Made by a program: the position numbers and the translations under genes. Under the pieces are notes generated by a model, which was not told the origin of the DNA, did no database searches, and worked only from the letters and a program-made list of their open reading frames with translations. This document shows positions 21,901 through 28,510 of a DNA stretch of 28,651 nt, one piece after another (position 1 is the stretch's first letter; every line of letters begins with the position of its first letter). The DNA comes from Hemicentrotus pulcherrimus (Eukaryota; Echinodermata; Echinoidea; Camarodonta; Strongylocentrotidae): contig BEXV01002486.1 of assembly GCA_003118195.1 (NCBI GenBank), positions 11,696-40,346 of the forward strand, in the 5' to 3' direction.

Positions 21901-24900
21901 TTAGTATGTCTGAGGTTGAGTAGGTCTTTGTATTGTGATAGGAAGACAGTACAGACTGTGAATGGAGTTCCCTCAATCTGTTCAAAAGGATTTAAATAAT
22001 TAAAAGATTAATAACAACAAGTCAATATAGAGAAAAGAAAGCAATCTGCACAGATTTAGAGCCAAGACATGTTTGCAACATTCTGAGACAGATACTGAAG
22101 GAAGGAGATAATTACCAAACCAGAATGATAAATCAACATGGATATGTACATACATTGTACATGTACCTGTATACATGTTAGCACAGTCAACGTATACTAC
22201 AATATTCTGAAAGGTAAGAATTTGCATTTTAATCAAAGAACTTTGTCTGCATGACAATTTATGTCAAGGGTTGCTATGTCGATAACCTTATTTTGTTTAC
22301 AAGCACAAAGAAATACATATCTAAAATCATCACATAGCAACAATGGATCCCCATTCTACTTACATGTTTCCAGGAGTACTTGGCTTGTGTTGTACAGTTT
22401 TCAGTGATGGGCAGGACGGCACTTCCTGTCTTCTCTCTGGAAAAAGCAAGTATCATATAATAATAATGGGCTAATGTATATAGCGCAGATACTATATAGA
22501 TGAATATACTCTACTGCGCTTAATACAAGGTATCATGTTGTTACTCCAGCTGCAGGTGAGCTGTCATAATAAGGCACTAAGGCATGCAAAGAAATTCCTT
22601 CCTATTGGGTGGTACCCATTTACTTGAGAGTAGAAAATGTAGATTAATGTCTTGCGAAAGGACATTAGTGTGGCGGAGGGACTTAAAAAGCGAACCATGT
22701 GATCGACAGACTGGTGAAGTTTATGTTAAAGATATAAGTATATGTATGTCTATGATAGAAGTATTAGAAGGAATCACAGTGTAGGGACTGTAGGTAGATT
22801 GAAGTCACATGGTCAATAAATGCATGTGGTGCGATCCTGAATCTGATTTCAAGGGTAGTGATATATCTGAGAAGCACTAATGAGACATACAGTAGTGCTT
22901 GTATGACGTGCTACATAGATCCAGTTTACCATTATCACCATTTATATTATCTCAAAACAAAACAAGATTTTATAAATAAATCTCAGAAAAGTATTGTGTA
23001 ACAAGCAGCTGTGTGTACCTGACATTCTGAAGCAGAAGAAAACTCTCAATATTCTTGTAAGATTGGTTCTAAACAAAAATACTTAAAACACTAAATGGCA
23101 GAAAAGATTATATACTACTTTCACTCACCTGAGCATAACTTCCTGTAGCTTATCAAATCCAACAGACTGTTCAAAATGCTTGATACTTGTGAAGATTGGC
23201 TGTTCAGTGACTAGCCAAGGCTTCGGTAACGATGGGTGCATAATGGCAAGGCCTGTATTCAAACACAAGATGATAGAGAAATAGCATAAATAATACATAC
23301 AGGTACTAATTACTGATTTCTATAACTCTACCTACATTTTACATGTACAATACATGTACATGTATTACATCTATATTATCTGACCAAATATAAATTGCAT
23401 TTCATACTAACGAACAACTCGCATGAAACAACATTTTTAATGCAAACATGTACACATGTATTGCTCAAATTAACAATGTTTCCCCTAAAAACAATTTAAC
23501 GACTTCCGATTCAAGATTTGTTTATTAATTTACTAACCCATTGCCAACAGGAACCGGCTGGTTCTGTAAAAAGCCTATGGAAATGGGTAAATTCGGTAGT
23601 TAATGAGTTAAATCTGATTTACTGCTTCCCAAGAAAACACAAATTCAAGGACAAATTGTTAGTGTCTACAGTATATTCTAATATGTCAAAGCTGTCTTAG
23701 TGGCCACCTCTCTATTAAGGCCACCTATGCATAATGGCCATGTATTTTGTCTCCCTCAAGAAAGATATATGAGTTGTAGAACCTGTCTAGAGAGACCATC
23801 TGCCTACAGCGGACACCATTTATATCTCACTTGGGTGACCTTAATAGACAGGTTTGAATCTAAGTTGAGATTGGACGATGCCCCTTTAAATAAGCTTACC
23901 TTGATTGTCAATCAAGAATGCATAGGAGCGATCCCCCTCCTCAAAGTATGTCACATCTTCTAAGATGTCAGCCATGTTCATATCCAGACCAACAATACCC
24001 AGCACCTGATCGTTAGCATAGCATGGCCTGGTCAGACTCATTATCAAACCTAAAGGAGAAAACAAAGAGACCAATCATAGCATGTTATTACAAGTCTTGA
24101 AAGAACTGTCAGCAGGTCAAACAAAACAACATTATGGGATTTATTATTTTTTCACATGTGTAACAAATGAAAAAAAAATGTATTTTTTCAATTGATAACA
24201 TCATTATCTTATCAAGAAACATCAACTGGGACAAATCCATTTTTCACACACTTAAAAAATTACAAAAGCTGGTACGGGTTTAAATGATTTAGTTGTTAAC
24301 TGTATTATGTAGATAAGAACTCACCCGAACCAGTATAATCCATGTAAGGTAGTGAGAAGGATACAGGTGCTTGTGTAGGTTCCTGGGGTAATACTGTATA
24401 GAATGTTCCTACAGTTGACTCTAGATGGCTTAGCTGGTTAAGTACGGTCATCATACCAATCTGAAATTAGAATCAGTCAAATTAAGAGTCAATAGCTTTG
24501 GATGCAACCTCAGCCTGGCTGTACCAAACCAGACCAAACACCAGAAGCTGTCAATGATGTGAAAGAAACCTGAAAAACACATGATATTTGCAATCTGGAG
24601 CAGTGTTTTGGCCCAAGTTATACTAAATTATGGAAGCAATTAAGGAATTTATGATCAGGATGAAGACTGTTCTAACAGTGTGTGTAATAGTGTCTAAAAG
24701 TGTGTCACCTCTTTGAGGAGTCATATATTCTCAGACCAAGTGATTCTTTTTTTTCAAATTCAGGTGGTGTTTTCAAAATAAAGAAGAGAAAAGGAAAAGG
24801 GAGAGAAATCCCTCACCCTGCAATATAGCAAGTGTAAAGGGGTTATCATTTTTTGTCATTTAAACAGAGAAAGGGTATTGGGACAATGTGATCCTTTTGA

Positions 24901-27539
24901 CAGAAGAACAGTACTACAGGGAAATGCTTCCACATGCATGAAAGGATTTGAGCTGCAAGTCAATTCTGTTAAACTTCAGTATGTAGAAAAACTACAACAC
25001 ATGACCGTGTTCTACAATACCAACACTGTCAACTGACATGGACTAAGCAGCTCTTTCATCGAACTTCAGAATGGAACCCCCCACTGAAAAAAGACTACAG
25101 GACAAAGAGACCTGTTTAAGAATACCAAAGCTGTCCATGCACTTCTTCAAAGCTGTTATTACATCACCCATTGTTGCACCCCCATGTTAATCCATCATAA
25201 CAAAGCCAAGTCCCAATATCAGGATTACAATGAGAGAGAGAGAGAGGTGATGAATAGGTGCTAAAACCTACATTGTGTCTGTGCACAAATTGGTTGATGA
25301 TTAGAGTCTCTACTAAAGTGTGCTAATTTAATGGCAATGGCCAGGAACTAAATGTCTACTGATCTCCCTAAGACAGTAATGCCACATAGGTGATAAATTT
25401 AAGTGTAGGGTATCTAAAGGTTTAAAACAAGCATTTACATGGGTCAGTGACTATCTCACAATATGTATGAGATACTTTATCCAAAACATTCCTGTAAATC
25501 ACTGATGAAGAACAGCATAGAAGAGAAAGGCTACCCCACTGTCTCAAAATGACAAGAGGCTCATAACTTTCATGAAAACTTGAATATCATGTTCATTTAT
25601 GAAACACATCTGTCAAAATACGCCTTTTTGGATTTAGTTTCTTATTGATGATAACATAATTATAAACAAAATGGATGGATTGTATGAGTTGTAGCTCTTA
25701 TATCAGCTGTGCAATATGATCTATTACCATTGCTCTAACTAGGCTACAGATTTCAGTGTCGCATCAAGGAATTAATTCCTACTGCTACCCACCCAACACA
25801 TTAGTGAAAAGGGTCAAATGCAGATTGATATCTTGCCAAAGGACACTAGTGCTGTGCTGGAGCTCAAACCCAGGACCTTCGCATCTTCAGTCAAGTGTTT
25901 AAGTCACTTGAATATGAATGACACCTTTACGTGACGATATCTACACATGCATACCTGAACAGGCGGGAGATCAGAATCAGTAGCTACAGCTCGGTATGTC
26001 CCATTGTCTTGCTCGGCTAGGTCACGTAAGAAGGCTAGCTCCTCAAGACCAGTTCTACCTTCTGCTCAAGCAACACAGATAAAAATAGGGTTATAACAAC
26101 AAATTTTGATGATGTAGATTAATTCCAGTTCAGCCCCATTCAGATATAACAAGGCAAAACCCCACCATTTTTGTAATGATGACGCTTGTAAAAATCTTTA
26201 CATTTCTGTATCTACACAGAGCTCAGCGAATAAGCCTAAGACCTTTGTTGCACACAGTTGTCATTCATTTACATGTTTTACGAAACAAACCGCAGCTTTT
26301 TTCATAGCTTTTTTTAAAGGTTGTTAACCATTTCTGAACAAGTGTTAACAAAGTTACAAGAACTGATCAAGTTTCTGTAGAATGTATTGTTATCTTTGTC
26401 AGTGGATTCAATTATAATTCTACACTCACCGTGCATACCCAACGAAGGATCATTCTTGTTTAGATGCAGGACAGACCAGAGATAACTCAAGGCAATTATA
26501 AAAGATTAAACAGTTTCTGTAACTTATTTGCAACTTTTTTTGGGGGGGGGAGGGGGGAAATGTCACTTTTAACTTTAGGAAAAAAAACATGTATTCATCA
26601 CTGTAAATGTATAATGCAATTGCAAACAATCAAAAAAAGTAGAATATGTATCATACAAATTTGGAAAAGTATTGGAGTATATTTTTGAAAAATGACTTAA
26701 AATTCTGAAATGCGTAATGTTTCCTACCTTCTACTAAAGCATAAGTCATGATGGCTACTCTGTTATTAAGTCTTCTGTTCTCAGAGATAGCTATGTTGAT
26801 GGCGGCTTTCACTTCATCCTGGTTACTAGCATGGCCCGTACTGATGTACAGGATTACTGAATCTGGAAAGGAGAGATGAAGAAAAAGAGCATAGAATTCA
26901 TAAACATACAGGGTACATGTACATGTACAAGTACATTTACTTACAACATCAAAGGCATTGTTACAATAAATGCACAATACTGATTAACATTCAACGCTTT
27001 TTGTATAACATTTAATGATGATCATGATATGAAAATGACTATCAACAGGAGATATAAACTTAATTATTCCTAAATCAAGTCTCTCATCAACCCAAAGGAT
27101 TTTACAGTGGCTCCTTCGAAAACATGGAACAATATATCACTTTCCTTTTATAGAGAATTATTTGCAAAGATCCATAGTTCTTTCCTTAGTAACATAACAT
27201 GATTTAGATCAATTCTTATGAGTTTTATATTTCTCGTCATATTCTGAGATTTTGTAAAAAACTAACATACTTTTAATTTTTAGCAATCCTAAACAATCAA
27301 TATTATTATCATCATTAATATGAAAATGTGATGAACAAACTAAGAATGTACACATTCTTGGTATCTCCAATGTCTACTGTTCATTGACATTCTGATTCCC
27401 ATCTCAAATGCATGAAAACAAATCCTGAGTACCATAGTTTTACACTAACCTGGTTTAGATTCATTGAGTGGCATAGGAGAGGTAGTTCTCTGAATCAGAT
27501 CAAAAGCTGTTCTCAGAGCTGACGTGTGGTTTGAAGGAC
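12480..27539 (-). CDS. CACHD1: VWFA and cache domain-containing protein 1, 21 C-terminal exons
   Basis: Type I membrane protein related to calcium-channel alpha-2/delta subunits. Vertebrate CACHD1 has been reported to modulate CaV channels and Wnt-receptor signalling. Twenty-one exons join in frame into about 996 residues, starting inside the VWA domain. Order: VWA end ([40 protein letters not shown]); first cache region ([39 protein letters not shown]); linker with [18 protein letters not shown] and [15 protein letters not shown]; second cache region ([54 protein letters not shown]); Cys-rich block ([20 protein letters not shown]); PSI-like block (GVLDCEWC...[12 protein letters not shown]); membrane helix (13674-13739); cytoplasmic tail with [17 protein letters not shown], ending VHSVDTTC. 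These align along the whole length with human CACHD1 (about 1274 residues, ending VHTVDAEC) as I remember it. The N-terminal exons, signal peptide and metal-site part of VWA lie outside the window. Confidence 0.96.
12914..13504 (-). other. CACHD1 intron, nothing recognised
   Basis: 591-base A+T-rich intron with clean splice sites and no repeat or exon that I could identify. Confidence 0.8.
13505..13786 (-). CDS. CACHD1: CACHD1 exon, transmembrane helix and juxtamembrane tail
   Basis: Acceptor TTTCTAG, donor GCAT|GTGAGT. It encodes a short extracellular stretch, then [19 protein letters not shown] plus YIY as the membrane span (13674-13739). A basic stop-transfer sequence follows ([14 protein letters not shown]), then an acidic, Gly-rich tail. 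VGPVAG is shared with human CACHD1. This exon is visibly richer in G+C than the introns. Confidence 0.95.
13787..14351 (-). other. CACHD1 intron, nothing recognised
   Basis: 565 bases, A+T-rich. Open frames on the + strand here are chance frames running across the intron and exon shadow. Confidence 0.8.
14352..14494 (-). CDS. CACHD1: CACHD1 exon, PSI-like cysteine block
   Basis: It encodes [18 protein letters not shown], then [20 protein letters not shown] and PYGDQI. The Cys spacing and CEWC...C...C order resemble a PSI domain and match human GVLDCEWC...PYCAPQKECFGG. Donor ATAG|GTAAGT. Confidence 0.95.
14495..15084 (-). other. CACHD1 intron with a SINE-tail fragment
   Basis: 590 bases. Contains the tail fragment at 14692-14765; the rest is A+T-rich with nothing else recognised. 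Confidence 0.75.
14692..14765 (-). repeat. SINE 3'-tail fragment
   Basis: On the minus strand it reads GTGCGCTTAG, then AAGCGCCTAATAAATG and a run of ATT units. The GCGC-T/A plus ATT tail matches the 3' ends of the SINE copies elsewhere in the window. Family assignment is tentative. Confidence 0.5.
15085..15201 (-). CDS. CACHD1: CACHD1 exon, cysteine-containing linker
   Basis: It encodes [19 protein letters not shown] and then [16 protein letters not shown]. Matches human RNPSC...ALHQCVNSRCSQRL in position and cysteines. Acceptor TTTCACCAG, donor TTGG|GTAAGT. Confidence 0.92.
15402..15517. repeat. CT-rich pyrimidine tract
   Basis: About 116 bases, almost all C and T on the + strand, with CTCT and CTCCTT units. 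Because the gene is on the minus strand, the transcript carries a GA-rich tract here. Lies in a CACHD1 intron. Confidence 0.95.
15652..15795. mobile_element. MITE-like hairpin element B
   Basis: Termini TAGGGACTTTTAGATTTACA (15652) and its near-perfect complement ending at 15795 (AATCTAAAAGTCCCTA). The inverted repeat extends inward: ATGTCACACG near 15747 complements CGTGTGACAT near 15693, so most of the 144 bases can pair. A TA dinucleotide at each edge fits a Tc1/mariner-like target duplication. No coding capacity. More G+C-rich inside than its flanks. Confidence 0.85.
15845..15963 (-). CDS. CACHD1: CACHD1 exon, cysteine-rich block
   Basis: It encodes [20 protein letters not shown], then [19 protein letters not shown]. 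The [17 protein letters not shown] run is almost identical to human CACHD1 and is the most diagnostic single exon here. Confidence 0.97.
15964..16471 (-). other. CACHD1 intron, nothing recognised beyond a T run
   Basis: 508 bases, including a T homopolymer near 16119-16134. No exon or mobile element recognised. Confidence 0.75.
16472..16726 (-). CDS. CACHD1: CACHD1 exon, extracellular domain after the second cache region
   Basis: Longest internal exon but one (255 bases, phase 0 at both ends). It encodes [71 protein letters not shown]. Matches human RTVQRFYKFNTS and FVGIVNETCD...FCACSM. NRT, NSS and NET are N-glycosylation sequons. Confidence 0.95.
16727..17163 (-). other. CACHD1 intron, nothing recognised
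   Basis: 437-base A+T-rich intron without a recognisable repeat or exon. Confidence 0.75.
17164..17263 (-). CDS. CACHD1: CACHD1 exon, end of second cache region
   Basis: It encodes [20 protein letters not shown], then [13 protein letters not shown]. The pattern of hydrophobic strand, then RGYLVAHP, is the usual final strand of a cache fold; human has RGYLVAHP and EQQHITHK here. Acceptor ACTTCAG, donor ATCAG|GTCAGT. Confidence 0.95.
17264..18039 (-). other. CACHD1 intron with TA run and SINE-tail fragment
   Basis: 776 bases. A TA run lies at 17744-17760 and a + strand SINE-tail fragment at 17936-18015. Nothing else recognised. Confidence 0.75.
17936..18015 (+). repeat. SINE 3'-tail fragment
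   Basis: CAGGAGCTCTTCCAGTGCAG and AGAATACTC lead into TTTATAAATGTG and an ATC/ATT-rich end. It closely resembles the fragment at 20588-20690 and the 3' end of SINE copy 2. Confidence 0.55.
18040..18162 (-). CDS. CACHD1: CACHD1 exon, second cache region
   Basis: It encodes [20 protein letters not shown], then [31 protein letters not shown] is the characteristic cache strand/helix and is nearly identical to human. Confidence 0.96.
18430..18540 (-). CDS. CACHD1: CACHD1 exon, second cache region
   Basis: It encodes [20 protein letters not shown], then [16 protein letters not shown]. Matches human LHAVANPGLISLTGPYLDVGGAGYVVTISHTI. Donor GGAAG|GTGGGT is a slightly weaker but valid site. Confidence 0.95.
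18541..18896 (-). other. CACHD1 intron, nothing recognised
   Basis: 356 bases, A+T-rich, T-rich stretch near 18780-18820. Confidence 0.75.
18897..18980 (-). CDS. CACHD1: CACHD1 exon, start of second cache region
   Basis: It encodes [20 protein letters not shown], then FDPARRPW. The FDP-RR-W motif is typical where dCache domains begin (YDPTxRPWY-like) and matches human AFDPTRRQWY. Confidence 0.96.
18981..19551 (-). other. CACHD1 intron holding a LINE fragment
   Basis: 571 bases. Most of its interior, about 19020-19290, appears to be the 3' end of a LINE (separate entry). The rest is A+T-rich. Confidence 0.65.
19117..19287 (-). pseudogene. LINE reverse-transcriptase C-terminal fragment
   Basis: In a minus-strand frame without an initiator Met, the sequence reads [19 protein letters not shown], then [20 protein letters not shown] and HLKTHLFTL followed by TAA at 19117-19119. 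The pattern WN-x-LP-x-xLR...S-x-xxFK-x-xLKTHLF is the very common C-terminus of non-LTR retrotransposon reverse transcriptases (CR1, L2 and related). The element is 5'-truncated: a stop lies just upstream, near 19288. The following A+T-rich stretch would be its 3' UTR. Confidence 0.75.
19552..19649 (-). CDS. CACHD1: CACHD1 exon between the cache regions
   Basis: It encodes [20 protein letters not shown], then [12 protein letters not shown]. Matches human VRNEVMATSHVTDEWMTQ...LNTYIVRR in length and spacing. Acceptor TTCTTACAG, donor AGAAG|GTATGT. Confidence 0.93.
19806..20075 (-). mobile_element. tRNA-derived SINE, copy 4 (different head and tail)
   Basis: On the minus strand it carries a strong A box, TGGCTCAGTGGTAGAGCG, and a degraded B box, GGTTTAGAGTTCAAAAC. 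The body has CTAGTGCCCTTTGATAAGGT, the same core as copies 1-3 but diverged. The tail is different: TTGCAAAGACCAAATAAAAT and TTCTTGTATCTTGTATCTCG instead of the GCGCTATA end. The head comes from a different tRNA type than copy 1. Confidence 0.75.
20588..20690 (+). repeat. SINE 3'-tail fragment with ATT microsatellite
   Basis: AGGAGCTCTCATAGCGCAG, then GAATATATAC...CTGCACTCTATAACTG and about eight ATT units (20666-20689). Resembles the tail fragment at 17936-18015 and the 3' end of SINE copy 2. Confidence 0.6.
20699..20841 (-). CDS. CACHD1: CACHD1 exon between the cache regions
   Basis: It encodes [20 protein letters not shown], then [20 protein letters not shown] and [21 protein letters not shown] and [15 protein letters not shown] are nearly identical to human CACHD1. 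Donor TCAAG|GTAAGA. Confidence 0.97.
20842..21395 (-). other. CACHD1 intron, nothing recognised
   Basis: 554 bases, A+T-rich, with a short ATA-rich patch near 21170-21185. Confidence 0.75.
21396..21485 (-). CDS. CACHD1: CACHD1 exon between the cache regions
   Basis: It encodes [20 protein letters not shown], then [10 protein letters not shown]. Matches human TVPSSKLLYHRLDLLGQPSACLHFKQLATL. Donor ATGG|GTAAGT. Confidence 0.95.
21486..21898 (-). other. CACHD1 intron, nothing recognised
   Basis: 413 bases, A+T-rich, no repeat or exon recognised. Confidence 0.75.
21899..21977 (-). CDS. CACHD1: CACHD1 exon
   Basis: It encodes [20 protein letters not shown], then NLRHTN. Matches human MVQDTSFILCIVV...LKNLNT. 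Acceptor TTGAACAG, donor AATG|GTAAGT. Confidence 0.92.
21978..22363 (-). other. CACHD1 intron with nested GTACATGTAC-like words
   Basis: 386 bases. Around 22143-22180 there is a dense patch of ATGTACAT and TGTACATGTACC words. No exon or mobile element recognised. Confidence 0.75.
22364..22436 (-). CDS. CACHD1: CACHD1 exon
   Basis: It encodes [20 protein letters not shown], then YSWKH. It aligns with human LGSQIIAVPVN...VSYAWKMV but is about 17 residues shorter in the loop between them. NCT is a sequon. Splicing directly from the exon at 23129-23252 keeps the frame. Confidence 0.88.
22437..23128 (-). other. CACHD1 intron with SINE copy 2
   Basis: 692-base intron. SINE copy 2 occupies about 22455-22710; the remainder is A+T-rich. 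A possible cryptic exon near 22989-23038 was examined and rejected. Confidence 0.75.
22455..22710 (-). mobile_element. tRNA-derived SINE, copy 2
   Basis: Minus-strand copy of the family at 3369-3620. The core ACTAATGTCCTTTCGCAAGA (in 22634-22671) differs from copy 1 at only a few bases. It is followed by AATGGGTACCACCCAATAGG and AAGGAATTTC, as in copy 1, and ends with ATCTGCGCTATATAC and an ATT tail. The B-box region is broken by a small insertion (GGTTCGCTTTTTAAGTCCC), so it is probably no longer transcribable. Confidence 0.82.
23129..23252 (-). CDS. CACHD1: CACHD1 exon, after the first cache region
   Basis: It encodes [20 protein letters not shown], then [20 protein letters not shown]. Matches human TLMHPSLTRPYLLSEPPLHTDIIHYE. 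Acceptor GAATACAG, donor CTCAG|GTGAGT. Confidence 0.95.
23253..23899 (-). other. CACHD1 intron with a patch of degenerate short repeats
   Basis: 647 bases. Contains the repeat patch at 23695-23870 and an ACATGTAC-rich patch near 23340-23370. Nothing else recognised. Confidence 0.7.
23695..23870. repeat. Degenerate CCTGTCTA/GGCCACC repeat patch
   Basis: A motif of about 18 bases, roughly CCTGTCTATTAAGGCCACC, recurs. It appears as CCTCTCTATTAAGGCCACC (23708-), then CTATGCATAATGGCC, CCTGTCTAGAGAGACC and CTGCCTACAGCGGACACC. An inverted copy, GGTGACCTTAATAGACAGG, lies near 23836-23854. The first and last copies form an inverted repeat, so this could be a MITE or a dispersed repeat of unknown class. 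Confidence 0.6.
23900..24049 (-). CDS. CACHD1: CACHD1 exon, first cache region
   Basis: It encodes [40 protein letters not shown] and [10 protein letters not shown]. The [17 protein letters not shown] and Y-FLID strand pattern is the cache fold and matches human GIVGVDVNLAYILEDVTYY. Confidence 0.97.
24325..24460 (-). CDS. CACHD1: CACHD1 exon, VWA to cache linker
   Basis: It encodes [20 protein letters not shown], then [20 protein letters not shown] and DYTGS. Matches human MMVLNQLSNLETTVGRFYTNLP...VFSLPF. Acceptor AATTTCAG, donor TCGG|GTGAGT. Confidence 0.95.
24461..25954 (-). other. Largest CACHD1 intron, with SINE copy 3
   Basis: 1,494 bases. SINE copy 3 lies at 25735-25915, and a short GAGAGAGA run near 25231-25246. 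The block 24760-25230 is somewhat less A+T-rich, but I recognise no element or coding frame in it. Confidence 0.7.
25735..25915 (-). mobile_element. tRNA-derived SINE, copy 3
   Basis: Minus-strand copy. B-box-like GGTTTGAGCTCC; core CTAGTGTCCTTTGGCAAGAT, then ATCAATCTGCATTTGACCC and GGAATTAATTCCTTGATGC, parallel to copy 1. The tRNA head and the 3' end are more decayed than in copies 1 and 2. Confidence 0.8.
25955..26061 (-). CDS. CACHD1: CACHD1 exon, end of VWA domain
   Basis: It encodes [20 protein letters not shown], then [15 protein letters not shown]. Human has [22 protein letters not shown]. Acceptor TTGAGCAG, donor TTCAG|GTATGC. Confidence 0.96.
26062..26727 (-). other. CACHD1 intron with G-rich run
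   Basis: 666 bases. A G-rich run lies near 26541-26557 (GGGGGGGGAGGGGGG). Nothing else recognised. Confidence 0.75.
26728..26862 (-). CDS. CACHD1: CACHD1 exon, VWA domain
   Basis: It encodes [40 protein letters not shown] and YALVEG. Hydrophobic strand, acidic helix, hydrophobic strand: the second half of a VWA Rossmann fold, matching human DMVIIYLSAGI...NNSVMILTYALM. Confidence 0.96.
26863..27449 (-). other. CACHD1 intron, GTACATGTAC-rich patch only
   Basis: 587 bases. GTACATGTACATGTAC-type words near 26911-26936; otherwise A+T-rich with nothing recognised. Confidence 0.75.
27450..27539 (-). CDS. CACHD1: CACHD1 exon, VWA domain (first visible)
   Basis: Acceptor TTCTTTGCAG, donor CCAG|GTTAGT. 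It encodes [20 protein letters not shown], then PMPLNESKP. Equivalent to human SPTQHAVGFQKAFQLIRSTNN; NHT and NES are sequons. The upstream exon with the VWA metal site is not in the window. Confidence 0.9.
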
Positions 27540-27627
27540 CTGCAAAGAAAAATCATCAAAAAGAAGCTTTTTATAAGTGGTCAAAGAACCTCCTTAAAAA
27601 GAAAATCATGATCTTTTTTTCCCGCTA

Positions 27628-27800
27628 CCGTTTACACTTGTGCTGAAACATCATTAACTGAAAAGCTCAGTGATATTTTGCCCCATTTTTGTTGGTAATG
27701 CACATCCGGTTTGGCATAGTTGCCTAGCAACTTTCACAGAAAGATCACGGTCAGACCCCAGTTTGGCATTTTTTGGCATGTTTTGCCAGTGTAAATGGCC
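27628..27800. mobile_element. MITE-like inverted-repeat element C
   Basis: CCGTTTACACTTGTGCTGAA at 27628 is an imperfect inverted match of the right edge, whose complement reads GGCCATTTACACTGGCAAAA (from 27800). The interior repeats TTTGGCAT words. No coding capacity recognised. Terminal match is weaker than in elements A and B. Confidence 0.5.
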
Positions 27801-27814
27801 TATTGATGTATGTA

Positions 27815-27895
27815 TTTTCAGGGCCTCATGGAAGACCAACTTTTGTTGAATGGGTTACCCTGGTGAAATATAAATGAATAAATAAATAAAATGAG
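27815..27895 (+). repeat. Retroposon-like 3' tail ending in TAAA repeats
   Basis: GGCCTCATGGAAGACCAACT, then GGGTTACCCTGGTGAAATA and several AATA/TAAA units. An (A/T)-microsatellite end after a conserved-looking block is typical of LINE or SINE tails; family not identified. Confidence 0.5.
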
Positions 27896-27918
27896 TCATA
27901 CTGCTAGAAGAAGACAAC

Positions 27919-28036
27919 TCTCTCATTACCCCCCTCTCCCCTTCCTCTCCCTTCTTCCTCCCCCTTCTCTCTCTCTCTCTCTTTCCCCCTCTCTCTCTCT
28001 CTCTCTCTCTCTCCCCTACACTCTCTGTTTCTCTTT
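27919..28036. repeat. CT-rich pyrimidine tract
   Basis: About 118 bases, nearly all C and T on the + strand, including two pure CT dinucleotide runs. In the minus-strand transcript it is GA-rich. Second such tract in this gene. Confidence 0.95.
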
Positions 28037-28439
28037 AATTATATCTCAAAGTGATTAGCTCTCATGGTTCAGTACATATATAGAAGGCCTCACTGCATTG
28101 ATTTTCAATGATGTGTCATACCAAATCACTGAAGAGTAAAGATATACATGTACCTAGGAATCAAATGTGTCAAACGCTGGAACGTGTGGAGATTGTGTGA
28201 AATACATGAATTTAACTGTTTGAAAAGTCTCCTCAACAAAATCATCACTTATTCATAATGATTAAGAGAAGTAGTTAAAACAAAAACTTAAATAGGGAAA
28301 GACTATTTCCATAAAATAACAAATTCTGTAAATTCCTGAAATTTCCTTTGAGATCTGAACATTGGTTGGATTATTAGAAGGTTTGTTTCCTTTTTGGCCA
28401 TTGCATTCCTCACTTTTATAATTCATTTTATGCATTGTC

Positions 28440-28510
28440 ATGTATTTGTCTGTTTATATATGTATTTGTATATGTTGATCTCTTGAGGAGAAATAAATGA
28501 AATTGAAAAA
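28440..28510 (+). repeat. Possible LINE 3' tail
   Basis: TTGATCTCTTGAGGAGAAAT and AAATGAAATTGAAAA resemble the ends of non-LTR retrotransposons, which often finish in ATTGAA-like repeats. No coding part was found upstream, so this is tentative. Confidence 0.35.

Noticed and set aside
22989..23038. Possible extra CACHD1 exon (acceptor TTTGTTTAG, donor GTACAC, peptide like [14 protein letters not shown])
   Set aside because: It is 50 bases long and would break the frame between exons 23129-23252 and 22364-22436, and the peptide does not match the human loop.
27654..27839. Upstream CACHD1 exon or small gene on the minus strand
   Set aside because: The frame crosses the inverted-repeat element and the retroposon tail, lacks suitable splice sites and does not resemble the CACHD1 VWA domain.
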